A stretch of DNA of 64,000 bases. Source: Viola odorata (Eukaryota > Streptophyta > Magnoliopsida > Malpighiales > Violaceae). This document shows, piece by piece, positions 48,138 through 59,232 of the stretch. How positions within the stretch are numbered: the first letter of the stretch is position 1; the number at the start of each line of letters is the position of its first letter. The notes under the pieces were generated by a model. That model ran no database searches and was not told where the DNA came from. It worked only from the letters and a program-made list of their open reading frames with translations. The stretch is from contig OY829540.1 of NCBI GenBank assembly GCA_963691705.1, positions 48,520,158 through 48,584,157 of the forward strand. Direction: 5' to 3'. The translations under genes were made by a program, and so were the position numbers.

Positions 48138-49780
48138 TGATGGCGTGCTTGTCGAGGGCACGATCAAATAATTACAACTTATCACATGCAACAAAAAAGG
48201 ATTGAAGACAGTGGCAAGAGGTTCGATCCACAGAGAAAGGTGAAGACATACACTAGACAAGACCAGATATAAAATGAAACAATAAAAGAAACAAAATTGG
48301 GGGGGGGGGGGGGGTTGGTTGGTTAATCTAGTTAACCAAGATAGAGATGGTTGCTAATAAGATAACTAATAAAAATAGAAATCCAGGGCACGAAAGCAAA
48401 ACACAATCAAGGGCATGAAAGTAAAACACAATCAAGGGCACGACATGCAAACAGAAATCAAATAAAGAAATAAAGTCAGAAGAGAAGATATCTTAGCAAA
48501 GGACATTATCGGGTTGCTTCCAGGGCTAGAAAATCATCGGCGCAGAAATATTCTATTCCTATGCCATAGATATGCTATAGGGACCGCGTTTCCACACCGC
48601 ATCCCCTGCTTACCTTCTTAGATAAAAGTCACCCCCCGTTTCCACATATGAGGTGACCTTGACGTTCAGCCATCCTCCCAGCTACCTCTCTTGTCATCAA
48701 AAGGCAGCCTTGACCGTCCGGCCTGTCACGGGCTCGAAGTAGGGAGGTTAAATTCAGAACGCCCATGAAGGGGAGGTAAGACAGATCTAGGGCGCGACAG
48801 CTCAGCTTTTCAGACTCGTATCACATACCCTAATCGGTTGTTTACCCCTAGGTGAGACCTCTCGCGCTGCCTCCCCTAGGTGTCTGCTAAAATTCCAAGG
48901 CTTCGCGTCAGGTATAACCCTAGAATATGACAGTAATCATCTAGGTCTAGATACTAGTTGGCCAGACTACTAATCTGGCCCTAGACGAATTAACAAGAAA
49001 CCGATAAACAATCGAATACAACAATACGAATATATTAAACACATTTAGGCCTCTTAACTACCCATGCAACCCTCAAAATACCTCTGCTAAGAAGGAGAAA
49101 TCTAGCTACTCATACCATAAAACAAACAAACAAAATAGGAAAAGGAAGATTGCATAAAAGAAGAACAAGAAGAATAAAACTATTAAAATGTTACCGGCCG
49201 GAGCAAAGCTCCGGTTGAGTTCAATGGCTGCTGGAAATGGACGCCTCAGCCACCACCCAAAAGAGGGAGGAGAGAAAAGGAGGCGGCTCCCAGAAGAAGA
49301 AAGTGGAAAAATATTTACAAGGTGTGTTGTGTTGTGTCCTCAAACCCTAAAACTAGAGGCTTATATAGTGTCTAGCCCACAAGAAGACAAATTCCAGCTA
49401 AGGGATTACAAAAAGACAAATTCCAGCTAAGGGGAGAGGGTGACAGAACATGGAGCGTGCTGGAATATTCTGGAATCTTCTAGATATGCAAGGAATCCCG
49501 TGAGAATCTTTGAAGATTCGTCTCTTTGGCTTTGCAGAGATATCGCGGGCTAGAGACTGCTCACTGGTCTGGTTAGCTTTCGAGGGCTCGACGACATTCT
49601 GATCTTCTAGGCCTTGAAGCTTGAAATCCTCAGAAATACTCCAAAAATGCTTCTTTTCAATCTTTTCCTTCTATTGACGCTGATCTGCAATAAAGATTGG
49701 AATAAGGGTCAAATAGTAGAATCAAGCCCCCGAAAGGGCTAGAAAAGAAGGTAAAATCTAGACCATGAAACGTGCTATCA
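48138..49780 (-). repeat. 3' LTR of element B
   Basis: 1643 bp, plus-strand ends TGATGGCGTG and GCTATCA. Contains a 16-bp G homopolymer (48299-48314), a conserved leader hairpin (49198-49214) and a TATA box (49371-49378), both on the minus strand. Confidence 0.92.
49371..49378 (-). promoter_or_regulatory. TATA box of the B 3' LTR
   Basis: Minus strand CTATATAA, conserved in position in the solo LTR and in the other B LTR. Confidence 0.55.
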
Positions 49781-49819
49781 AACATCCCCATACTGCCCTA
49801 ATGCTCGCCCTCGAGCATT
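49781..49819 (-). promoter_or_regulatory. Stem-loop 2 and polypurine tract of element B
   Basis: On the minus strand AATGCTCG, loop AGGG, CGAGCATT (8 bp perfect, plus 49800-49819), then AGGGCAGTATGGGGATGTT directly before the LTR. Confidence 0.75.
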
Positions 49820-50540
49820 CACAAAACTGAAAATCACCTCAAGAAACAGACAAACGCAATTAATTGACACACAATTACAAACCGGCATCGAGCTAGACTT
49901 CGTACATACTCATCTTCACCTAGAAGGCACCTGCATCAAATCAGAAGGGTAACGACCCTAAAGATTAAACTTTCCCATATCCAGCCCTTAATCAGCAGTC
50001 CTCACAAAGTAATCAAATAGGAAAACTAGTAGTTGATCAGGCTCCTAATAAATCCTATATGAAATGGCACTCACACTCACAAATAGGGCTAAGTGTTTAC
50101 GCTCAAAACTAAATGCACATAGCACAGTACAAAGTCAAACTTGTATATCATTCCGAGTACTGTAGAACACATGCATGGGCAATCAACAATCAGAAAAACA
50201 ACGCATCAGCAAAAAGAAAGAAAAGGGATTGAATGAGCTAGAAATATGGAAGAGAGAAGTAGGAGATGAACAGAAGAGAAATGAGGAGAGAAAAGAAGGA
50301 AAGAAAAGAAAGGACCAGATATAACATGGATGGATTTCCTGGCATAGGAAAAAGGCGAAGTGGCAAGGCAGCTTTCATTTAGGGCACGAGATGTTTCGGG
50401 GGCTAGACAGAGGTCTTCTTTCAAGGGCAGGAAAACGTTCTTGTTGAGGCTTCAGATGCGGATACTCTTTTTGCTTGATTAATGCCCCTCTCTTTTTTAT
50501 TCTGATTCTTTTATTCTATTTTTTTCTTTTTCTCGTTTTC
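49820..50540 (-). other. 3' non-coding region of element B (left of A)
   Basis: Non-coding. On the minus strand it contains the module shared with A and D (about 49960-50110): GTGAGTGTGAG and GCGTAAACACTTAG, then GAGGACTGCTGA and TAGGGTCGTTACCC. The TTTTC at 50536-50540 is the target duplication of element A. Confidence 0.65.
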
Positions 50541-52116
50541 TGATATGATGTCTTTTTATGCATATTTTTCCCTCTCTTTTAGGTCTAATTTCACACTTGA
50601 TACTACTAATTTGGCTTGTTTTCCAACCACTTTGTAGATTTGGACTAAAGGGAGAAACTTGCTGAAAAGCGCGCCATTTGGATGTATTTTTGCTGATCTT
50701 TCATCGTCGAGCCCTAGATGCGTTTTGTCGTCGAGACCTACCGTCGGGGCCTAGATGAGATCTTATGTCTAGGCCCAGATGAAGCACGTGCGTGTTTCTT
50801 TCCGAATGACGCTTGGCCGAAGATGCTAAAAAGATTCTAGCGGGATTCCATGTGCAAATCATCCAGCTCATCAGAGAATATTCCTCTATACCATTTTGTC
50901 CCCTAGTGGGATTGTTAGGCTATATATAGAACCTTAACTTTAGGTTAAAAGGGGGCTACTCCTTAGTATATTTTTCATCTTTTTAGGATTTTCAATCATT
51001 GTAGCCACCTCTCTAACATTGGGATTTGTTCTTCCTTTATATTTCCAGAAATTGGAGTCCCAAGCTCCAATTAGTTTTTAATCCAGATTTTTGTTTTCGT
51101 CTGCACCTCCTCTCTGTTTATGCTGCTTTCTCCATCTATCTTGTGCATGATTTCCAGCATGAGTGGCTAAATCTCTTAATCTTGGCAGGGGTGTTTTAAG
51201 GATTGCAAGAGGATAGTTGGGAGGTCAAAGTGTTCTTAAAACGTGTTCATTGTTGTATCCGCTTTCTTGCCATTTTATTGTCATTTCGTGTGAGATTTGT
51301 TGGTAGTTTGATCACCTATTTGCATGTTTCTCATGAATATTGTCATTTCCATGGTAATAACTAACGTGAGGCCATGGAATAGAGTAGGCACCTGGTCTAG
51401 AGTCATCATGTCGTTTGGTCCAATCTGGCTAGGGCAAGAAACCGGTTAGGGCAGACTTCTCAGTGTCTACCCCTAGACGTGTCTTCTCTCCACTTCACGG
51501 GCCTGTGTGTATGACCCATAAGCGTACCTTGGGCACAGTGTCACGGCCACTCCCATAAGCGTACCTTGGGAGTGACTTCTCTTAAGAAGAGAAGTAGGGA
51601 ATCCACGTGAAAACAGGATTCCTATAGCACGTCTATGGCGTGAACGCAGTCTATCCTTGCACCGATGACCGACTAGACCTCGACGCAATCCGCCGTCTAC
51701 CCCTGCTAAGATTTTTCCTTTTATCTGATTTATTATCTTTACTTACTCTGTTATTATCTTTATTACACTTGTTAGTCTTTACCATTTTTATTGATATTCT
51801 CTTGCTTTATTTTTGTTCCCTTTTATTTAATTATTTCGTTTGTCTATTATTACTTGTTATTTGCATTTTTATTCTCAGTCTCAACCTCAACTGCCATCGT
51901 TGGCTAGATTCGTCTAGACCAACCAAAACCCCCCCTTTGTGTTACTTTTATATCTGTTGCATTTTCATCCACATCATACATTTAGGGCAAGATTAAATTT
52001 AGTCCTTCATTTTCCCTGTGGTTCGACCCTGACTTGCCGCTATATACATTAATTTGTGCATCTAGCCTATCAGGATTATAAATATTAATTTTGACGCGCG
52101 TTTCGACGGCGCGTCA
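50541..52116 (+). repeat. 5' LTR of element A
   Basis: Begins TGATATGATG and ends GCGCGTCA. TATA box TATATATAG at 50921-50929. A pair of CCCATAAGCGTACCTTGGG copies lies at about 51516 and 51553. The 3' end is an 8-bp hairpin (TGACGCGC/GCGCGTCA, 52092-52116) touching the PBS. Confidence 0.95.
50921..50929 (+). promoter_or_regulatory. TATA box of the A 5' LTR
   Basis: TATATATAG about 380 bp into the LTR, the likely core promoter; the 3' LTR copy (57242-57251) reads TATATATATA. Confidence 0.5.
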
Positions 52117-52121
52117 AATTT

Positions 52122-52139
52122 TGGCGCCGTTGCCGGGGA
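52122..52139 (+). promoter_or_regulatory. Primer-binding site of element A
   Basis: TGGCGCCGTTGCCGGGGA, five bases after the LTR. This is the well-known tRNA-Asp-type PBS of Athila/Tat elements. Confidence 0.85.
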
Positions 52140-52175
52140 TAGTGTTTACGGACTAATTTTCTTTCTTTTACTTGT

Positions 52176-53891
52176 ATGACCAGGAGATCTGCACCAGACC
52201 TTCTACCCCTCGACCATGAACTCACGAAGACAGAGAGAGAATTTTGGAGACATGCCGGAGCAACCTCTAGAAGAGTAATTCCCCGTCCTGCCCTCGACAG
52301 TCAAACCTCTAGTCAGACCGGTCCCGACAATCATCTTCATCCCGACCTCGACAACCCAGTAGTTGTCTACCCCGAGATACTCAATATGGTAGACCGTCCT
52401 AATATCGACAATCCTCCGCAGACCATTGAGGACCTCAATGGTGCCCCTGAGACACCCAACACTTGTATCGTTTGGCCCGTTGTTCCTCATGATTGGACGC
52501 TCAAGTCCGCAGTCATGCACCATCTACCCCTCTTCCGTGGTGTTCCAAAGGAAAATCCTCACCGCCATCTTCAGCAATTGCACTCTATTTGCGATGCCAT
52601 GAAGCCAGCCAATGTCAGTATTGAGCACGCCAAGCTCCGAGCCTTCATGTGGTCTTTGAAAGATGATGCCCTAGACTGGTTCTATGATCTACCCCCAAAC
52701 TCCATCAATTCTTGGGCTGAAATGTCAAAATCCTTCACCGAAAAATATTACCCATCAGAAATGGCTAATGTGACTCACAAGCAATTGGTGTCTATAGTCC
52801 AGAGGAAAGAAGAAGATTTTGGTCAGTACCATGAGCGCTACAAAAAGATGCAAGCTATGTGCCCCTCACACAACCTTACCGAGCACGCCCTCATCCAATA
52901 TTTTTGTGAAGGTCTCAAAGCTCGTGACAAGGCCTTGCTCAATGCCGCTGCTGGTGGTGCTATCACCAGACTCACACCTGCCGCCGCGAAGGCCACCATA
53001 GAGTTAATGGCAAGAAATTGCATACCCGAGGAAAGCAATCATCCAGGGCAAGATGCTCAAGTGGCCGCGATGCAGACCCAATTGACAGCTATGATGGGCA
53101 TGCTTCAGAACATGGCCCCCAGACAGACAGTTCAGGTCAAGACCTGTCAGATATGCAACATGACCGATCATCCAACAGATGCGTGCCCGCATATCCCCGA
53201 TGAAATTCAGAGTATCAACGCCATTGGAAATTACAATCAGGCCCCATACGGACAGAATTACAATCAGATGTGGAGACCACCAAACTCCGGTTGGGCCAGC
53301 CATCAGCAAGCGTCTAGCCCTGGACAACCTCCACAGCATAATCAGTACATGAATCAGGCCCAGCCATCTTTCAACGTCCAAAACTTCCAGCCTAGATCTA
53401 CCCCTCCCAACAACCAACAATCTTTCTATCAACCCAATCAGGGCCAGACCTCCACTTCGTCTACCCCACCGGTTGATGAGGTAACCCACTATAGGAACGT
53501 CATCACTGATCTACAAAAACAAATGAGCGTCATGTCTGATCTACAAAAACAAATGGGCATCATGGCCGCGGACATGAAAGAATTGAAAAACAAGGGCAGA
53601 TTGCCGCCCCAGACTGAGGCCAACCCAAAGCACAATGTGTGTGCTATGACTCTTCGCAGTGGCTATGTCTTACCCCCTCAAGAGCATCTAGGCCTCGACG
53701 TCAAAAAGTCTCCTGAATCTGAAATCTTGCCCAAGAAAATACCCAAAGCCAAGTTCATTGGGCCTAAACTCCCAGAAGTGATGGAGGATCGCATTAGATC
53801 CCCACGAGGGATGACTCCACGAGGTGACACGAGCCCACAAGAATTTACCCAAGAGTATATACACAAGATCCTCGAGCCGCCATTTCCTTAA
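52176..53891 (+). CDS. Athila-type Gag (first part of gag-protease)
   Basis: 571 codons starting at the first ATG after the PBS. The retrotransposon Gag domain is at about 150-255 (LRAFMWSLKDDALDWFYDLP, ALIQYFCEGL). A CCHC zinc knuckle with CX2CX4HX4C spacing is at 324-337 (CQICNMTDHPTDAC). A Gln/Asn/Pro-rich stretch at about 340-430 and a probable short coiled coil at about 440-480 follow. The protein packages element RNA in the cytoplasm. The frame ends at a TAA (53889-53891) that replaces a CAA-like codon; the same frame then stays open through the protease to 54314, so this is a single nonsense change rather than the natural end of gag. Confidence 0.9.
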   Translation: MTRRSAPDLLPLDHELTKTEREFWRHAGATSRRVIPRPALDSQTSSQTGPDNHLHPDLDNPVVVYPEILNMVDRPNIDNPPQTIEDLNGAPETPNTCIVWPVVPHDWTLKSAVMHHLPLFRGVPKENPHRHLQQLHSICDAMKPANVSIEHAKLRAFMWSLKDDALDWFYDLPPNSINSWAEMSKSFTEKYYPSEMANVTHKQLVSIVQRKEEDFGQYHERYKKMQAMCPSHNLTEHALIQYFCEGLKARDKALLNAAAGGAITRLTPAAAKATIELMARNCIPEESNHPGQDAQVAAMQTQLTAMMGMLQNMAPRQTVQVKTCQICNMTDHPTDACPHIPDEIQSINAIGNYNQAPYGQNYNQMWRPPNSGWASHQQASSPGQPPQHNQYMNQAQPSFNVQNFQPRSTPPNNQQSFYQPNQGQTSTSSTPPVDEVTHYRNVITDLQKQMSVMSDLQKQMGIMAADMKELKNKGRLPPQTEANPKHNVCAMTLRSGYVLPPQEHLGLDVKKSPESEILPKKIPKAKFIGPKLPEVMEDRIRSPRGMTPRGDTSPQEFTQEYIHKILEPPFP

Positions 53892-54665
53892 AGGCTCGTC
53901 AAGACCAAGAAGAAGGAAGAGTATCAAGAAATCCTTGATATGTTCAGCAAAGTCCTCGTCAATATCCCACTTCTCCAGGCCATCAAAAATGTGCCCCGCT
54001 ATGCCAAGTTCCTGAAAACGCTTTGCACTAACAAATGCAACTTGGCCGGGGTAAACAAGATAAGTGTGGGGGCAAATTTCTCTGCCATTATCCAACAGAA
54101 GATCCCTCCAAAGTGCGAAGACAAGGGAATGTTTGTCCTCCCCTGCACGATAGGAACAGTCAGTATTGGCAAGGCCATGTGTGATCTAGGGGCTGGCATT
54201 AATGTCATGCCCTTGACGATTTTCAACCGTCTTGGCCTAGGACCCCTCGAGCCAACCCCGCTTGTCATCCAATTGGCCGATACGTTCCATAATTCACCCC
54301 GAAGGTGTAATTAAGGACGTCTTGGTCCAAGTAGGCGACTTCCTATTTCCCGCAGACTTCTATGTCATTGCCATGGAGAATGAAGAATCCGCTAAAGCCA
54401 CAGATGTCTTCTAGGGTGACCGTTTTTGGCTACAGCCAGGGCCAAGATAGACGTTCATGACGCATCTATATCTCTTGAGTTTGATGGAGAAATCATTAAG
54501 TTCAACATGATAGAAGCCGTGCAATATCCTTCTAATCTTGCTTGTGTTAATTTTGCTGATACGATCGATCCTTTGGTTGATAAAGTTACTGACTTGAATT
54601 CTATTGAACCTTTTCAGTCTGCCCTCGACAGAAGCGTCACGCCAGCAAGATTGGACGTCTTGGCC
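53892..54665 (+). pseudogene. Athila-type aspartic protease, broken
   Basis: Continues the gag frame after the TAA. The retropepsin-like region has CTIGTVSIGKAMCDLGAG (catalytic Asp in DLGA) and MPLTIFNRLGL. A one-base shift near 54285 moves the reading frame; it continues with DVLVQVGDFLFPADFYV and then stops at 54411-54413, where part of the conserved ILGRPFL segment is missing. A third frame resumes with ATARAKIDVHD and runs into the N gap. Three lesions make it non-functional. Confidence 0.8.
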
Positions 54666-54865
54666 NNNNNNNNNNNNNNNNNNNNNNNNNNNNNNNNNNN
54701 NNNNNNNNNNNNNNNNNNNNNNNNNNNNNNNNNNNNNNNNNNNNNNNNNNNNNNNNNNNNNNNNNNNNNNNNNNNNNNNNNNNNNNNNNNNNNNNNNNNN
54801 NNNNNNNNNNNNNNNNNNNNNNNNNNNNNNNNNNNNNNNNNNNNNNNNNNNNNNNNNNNNNNNNN
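54666..54865. other. Assembly gap (200 N)
   Basis: Exactly 200 N, a common placeholder for a gap of unknown size. It falls between protease and the post-pol ORF, where RT, RNase H and integrase of an Athila element should be. Confidence 0.95.
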
Positions 54866-54881
54866 CACTTAGCCAAACACC

Positions 54882-55196
54882 ATGTCCCCCAAGAAGCCTG
54901 CAAAAATTAAAATGGTGGCCCACAAAAAAACCCATCACCCACCAGCTCGTCATCCCTCGCTGTCAGCCCCCGATTTCGGCCACTCCCACTCTCGCCACAT
55001 CGACCTAGGGTCGGAAAATGAGAAAGCTATCGAAGCCGGTGAGCCCTCCCACTCTCAGCCGTCGTCCGATGAAGACCTAGACGTCACCGGATCTAAGCCG
55101 GCGACCTCCACCATCACTAAATCCGACCGGTCGGCAATGCACCATCGCCCTAGGGCACTCCACAACATTCTCCTATCCCTTCTCCCTTCTCCTTGA
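54882..55196 (+). CDS. Post-pol ORF or polyprotein tail of element A
   Basis: 104 codons, Lys/His-rich at the start (MSPKKPAKIKMVAHKKTHH) and Ser/Asp/Glu-rich later (SHSQPSSDEDLDVTG). No domain recognised. It occupies the same place as the acidic tail of element C, just upstream of stem-loop 1. Because the gap is only 16 bases upstream, the true start may lie in the missing sequence. Confidence 0.4.
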   Translation: MSPKKPAKIKMVAHKKTHHPPARHPSLSAPDFGHSHSRHIDLGSENEKAIEAGEPSHSQPSSDEDLDVTGSKPATSTITKSDRSAMHHRPRALHNILLSLLPSP

Positions 55197-55242
55197 ACTC
55201 CTTTTATTATCTGAACTCTGTTGTCTGTTTTGTGCATCTCTC

Positions 55243-55280
55243 TCGCATTGAGGGCAATGCGAAGCCTCAGTGTGGGGGAG
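55243..55280 (+). promoter_or_regulatory. Stem-loop 1 and GTGTGGGGG tract of element A
   Basis: TCGCATTG (55243-55250), loop AGGG, CAATGCGA (55255-55262): perfect 8 bp, then AGCCTCAGTGTGGGGGAGG. The tract resembles the polypurine tract at the 3' LTR and could act as a second (central-type) primer site. Confidence 0.7.
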
Positions 55281-56823
55281 GATTTGTGTGTTTGTGTGAT
55301 ATGTTAGTATATATATGTTTGACTACATGCTTTGTATATATTTGATTGCTTACTTTGTGCAAAAATTTAAATTTTTTTTGGATTTTCACTTTAAAGGTTT
55401 TTGCTAACTTGTTAGCACTGCCCAGTTTTAAAACTCCCTTGTATGGACACACTTTTGACTTATGAGCACATAGAAATGAACTGCCTTTCATGTTGGTCTT
55501 GCCCTAGATCTTGCATGCTTTGCCTGTTAGCTCTTATAACCTACATTTGCACTAAACATCAGCAATCATTTATAGCACTTTGTGAGCATTTGAGCCTAAA
55601 CAGTCTTATTTTTCATGTGTGATTCAATGCTTAGCTAGGCACTCAACTAAGTTTGCATGAGACCCCTGGGTATGGGCACCATCAGTCTTAGGAAAGCAAC
55701 AAAAAGACGGAAAAAATGAAATTTGCATCTTTGTTTTCATTTCTTTTTCTTTCTATCATTCCTCTCTTTTTCTTCATTTATCCCTCGACACCCTTTTTCG
55801 TTTAGCCCCCGACATCTCATTCCCTTCTCATTTTTCTCTCTTCTTTATCCACTTGTTCTCACTTTCCTTAATCCCTTTTCCTTGGCAGGTGAGCGGTATT
55901 TGTCAGAGGTGACGGGCTAGATGATCAGCAAAGTCTAAGTTTGGGGGAGACCGACAAGAAGGTGTAGATGGCGAAAAAGGTCTAGGGCAAAGTCATCAAG
56001 CCCTAGCCGAAGTAAGTTGGCAAAATCCTTGAGCTAATTCAATCTTCATCAGCTGAAGTTTGTCGAATTCGTTTTCATCTTTGTAAAAAATAAAAAAAAT
56101 AAAAAATAAAAAATAAAAAAATCAAAAAAATTCAAAACCAGAAATAAAGCAAAGAAAAGAAAGTCTTATCTGGTTTCAAAAAAAAAAAGGAAAGAAAAAC
56201 GAAAGAAGGCAAAGGCACGAACAAGAAAAATGAAGTATTGTCGGCATGGCTCCCAAGAGAAGAACTCCCCCAGAAGAAGAATTTCGTCTAGCCCTCGACT
56301 GTTTGCCCTTGACGGATACTGCCTCACCATTTCATCTCCATTCGGGTTTTTCGTTCTATTCTCTTTCTCTTTTTCTTCTCTTTTGCTCTTTATGTATAAT
56401 CTTTCTACTTTCTTTCTTTCTTTCCCTTTTCTCTCCATATTCTTCATATTCTCTATACATCTTTCCTTTCAATCCTTTTTTATGGTGCAAAGTTCATTTC
56501 TGATTGTTGATTGCCTAAGCATGTGGATTTTAACTCGGGTTGATGTGCAAACTATGTTGTGTGTTTTGTTAATTTGCATATTTGAGTGATTACACACCAA
56601 GCCTAGTTGAGTGTGAGTGTAAACACTTTCCCCAGTGAGGATTGCTGAAGCCAAGTCTGATGTGGTAAAGTTTCTTCATTAGGGTCGTTATCCTAATGAT
56701 TTGATGCAGAGTTATCTAGGCGGAGTATGTCTTGACATGGTTAGGGCTGATTGTTTGGTTTGTTAATTCTTGTGCTATGGTTGGTTGTGCTTGTCTGTGT
56801 CTTGGGGTGTGTTTTCCTTTTTG
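55281..56823 (+). other. 3' non-coding region of element A
   Basis: No coding frame with a known domain. It has pyrimidine-rich stretches at 55720-55880 and 56340-56480, an A-rich tract at 56085-56200 and the module shared with B and D at 56605-56700. Confidence 0.65.
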
Positions 56824-56861
56824 ATTGCTCGAGGGCGAGCAATAGGTAGTGTGGGGGAATT
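56824..56861 (+). promoter_or_regulatory. Stem-loop 2 and polypurine tract of element A
   Basis: ATTGCTCG, loop AGGG, CGAGCAAT (56824-56843): perfect 8 bp, then AGGTAGTGTGGGGGAATT ending at the LTR start. Confidence 0.8.
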
Positions 56862-58437
56862 TGATATGATGTCTTTTTATGCATGTTTTTTCCTCTCTTT
56901 TAGGTCTAATTTCACACTTGATACTACTAATTTGGCTTGTTTTCCAACCACTTTGTAGATTTGGACTAAAGGGAGAAACTTGCTGAAAAGTGCGCCATTT
57001 GGATGTATTTTTGCTGATCTTTCATCGTCGAGCCCTAGATGCATTTTGTCGTCGAGACCTACCGTCGGGGCCTAGATGAGATCTTATGTCTAGGCCTAGA
57101 CGAAGCACGTGCGTGTTTCTTTCCGAATGACGCTTGGCCGAAGATGCTAAAAAGATTCTAGCGGGATTCCATGTGCAAATCATCCAGCTCATCAGAGAAT
57201 ATTCCTCTATACCATTTTGTCCCCTAGTGGGATTGTTAGGCTATATATATAACCTTAACTTTAGGTTAAAAGAGGGCTACTCCTTAGTATATTTTTCATC
57301 TTTTTAGGGTTTTCAATCATTGTAGCCACCTCTCTAACATTGGGATTTGTTCTTCCTTTATATTTCCAGAAATTGGAGCCCCAAGCTCCAATTAGTTTTT
57401 AATCCAGATTTTTGTTTTCGTCTGCACCTCCTCTCTGTTTATTTTGCTTTCTCCATCTATCTTGTGCATGATTTCCAGCATGAGTGGCTAAATCTCTTAA
57501 TCTTGGCAGGGGTGTTTTAAGGATTGCAAGAGGATAGTTGGGAGGTCAAAGTGTTCTTAAAACGTGTTCATTGTTGTATCCGCTTTCTTGCCATTTTATT
57601 GTCATTTCGTGTGAGATTTGTTGGTAGTTTGATCACCTATTTGCATGTTTCTCATGAATATTGTCTTTTCCATGGTAATAACTAACGTGAGGCCATGGAA
57701 TAGAGTAGGCACCTGGTCCAGAGTCATCATGTCGTTTGGTCTAATCTGGCTAGGGCAAGAAACCGGTTAGGGCAGACTTCTCAGTGTCTACCCCTAGACG
57801 TGTCTTCTCTCCACTTCACGGGCCTGTGTGTATGACCCATAAGCGTACCTTGGGCACAGTGTCACGGCCACTCCCATAAGCATACCTTGGGAGTGACTTC
57901 TCTTAAGAAGAGAAGTAGGGAATCCACGTGAAAACAGGATTCCTATAGCACGTCTATGGCGTGAACGCAGTCTATCCTTGCACCGATGACCGACTAGACC
58001 TCGACGCAATCCGCCGTCTACCCCTGCTAAGATTTTTCCTTTTATCTGATTTATTATCTTTACTTACTCTGTTATTATCTTTATTACACTTGTTAGTCTT
58101 TACCATTTTTATTGATATTCTCTTGCTTTATTTTTGTTCCCTTTTATTTAATTATTTCGTTTGTCTATTATTACTTGTTATTTGAATTTTTATTCTCTGT
58201 CTCAACCTCAACTGCCATCGTTGGCTAGATTCGTCTAGACCAACCAAAACCCCCCCTTTGTGTTACTTTTATGTCTGTTGCATTTTCATCCACATCATAC
58301 ATTTAGGGCAAGATTAAATTTAGTCCTTCATTTTCCCTGTGGTTCGACCCTGACTTGCCGCTATATACATTAATTTGTGCATCTAGCCTATCAGGATTAT
58401 AAATATTAATTTTGACGCGCGTTTCGACGGCGCGTCA
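56862..58437 (+). repeat. 3' LTR of element A
   Basis: 1576 bp, the same length as the 5' LTR, with about 19 substitutions and no net length change. Confidence 0.95.
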
Positions 58438-58442
58438 TTTTC

Positions 58443-59188
58443 CCATCTTTTTTTTTCTTTAATTCTTTTTTTTTCTTTTTTGAAGAGAGGGGGCACGAAG
58501 CAGTTACAAAACCTTGATTCTTCCGGAGCATGAAACTTTTAATTTTTCGTTCGGCGCTTGCCCATGATCTGCTTCCAGCATCGATGGTGACTTCTTTTTC
58601 GTTTCCCCACACTTGAACGTTTCTGGGGCTCGAATTGCTTGAATGAGCTAGGGCTCAAAACTCTTTTGAGCTTTTGCCTTTTCTTGCCCTAGATTTCTAC
58701 TTTCTGTTTTCTGCTCTGAAGTCTTTTTGCTTTCGTCTGCTTCCCCACACTTAACCTTGTCTGCACGTTCTTCGGGTGTCTAGCCGTCGACGTTACCCTC
58801 AATAATTGCTACCTCACCTGCCAAGGAAAAAGATCAAGAAAATACAAATGGTCAGGAAAGAATATGAAAGGAAGGGGAATGTCGGGGGCTCGAAAAGAAA
58901 AGAGAGAGAGGGGGAGAAGAGAAAGAAAAAGACATTGATGCAAAGTTTTTCGCCACATTTAAGCTTTCCCATGCCTAACAGTGACTATACACAGGGATAT
59001 CATACAAGATCAACCAGTGCCTAGCTAAAGCATCCTAATCACACAAGAAAGAAATAGGCATGAAAGCTCAAATGCTCACAGGGTGCTTTTGGATTAGTCT
59101 TTCGCCCCTATACCCAAGTCAGACAAACGATTTGCACGTCAGTATCGCTGCGGGCCTCCACCAAAGTTTCCTCTGGCTTCGCCCCGCT

Positions 59189-59232
<44 letters not shown>

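Larger units (their letters stand above)
50541..58437 (+). mobile_element. Element A: Athila-type LTR retrotransposon
   Basis: Complete ends: LTRs 50541-52116 and 56862-58437, both 1576 bp, exact TTTTC duplication (50536-50540 and 58438-58442). By eye about 19 substitutions separate the LTRs, about 1.2%, which at usual plant LTR rates is a few hundred thousand years. Order: PBS, gag-protease, 200-N gap, post-pol ORF, stem-loop 1, long 3' non-coding region, stem-loop 2 with polypurine tract. RT, RNase H and integrase are not visible; they may have been lost in the assembly gap rather than in the genome. Confidence 0.95.

Noticed and set aside
49188..49430. 80-codon frame in both B LTRs
   Set aside because: Present because the LTR is duplicated; it is on the strand opposite to the element and has no known domain.
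51640..51996. 118-codon frame in the A 5' LTR
   Set aside because: It lies wholly inside the LTR, its 3' LTR counterpart is shorter, and the sequence is a hydrophobic translation of T-rich DNA.
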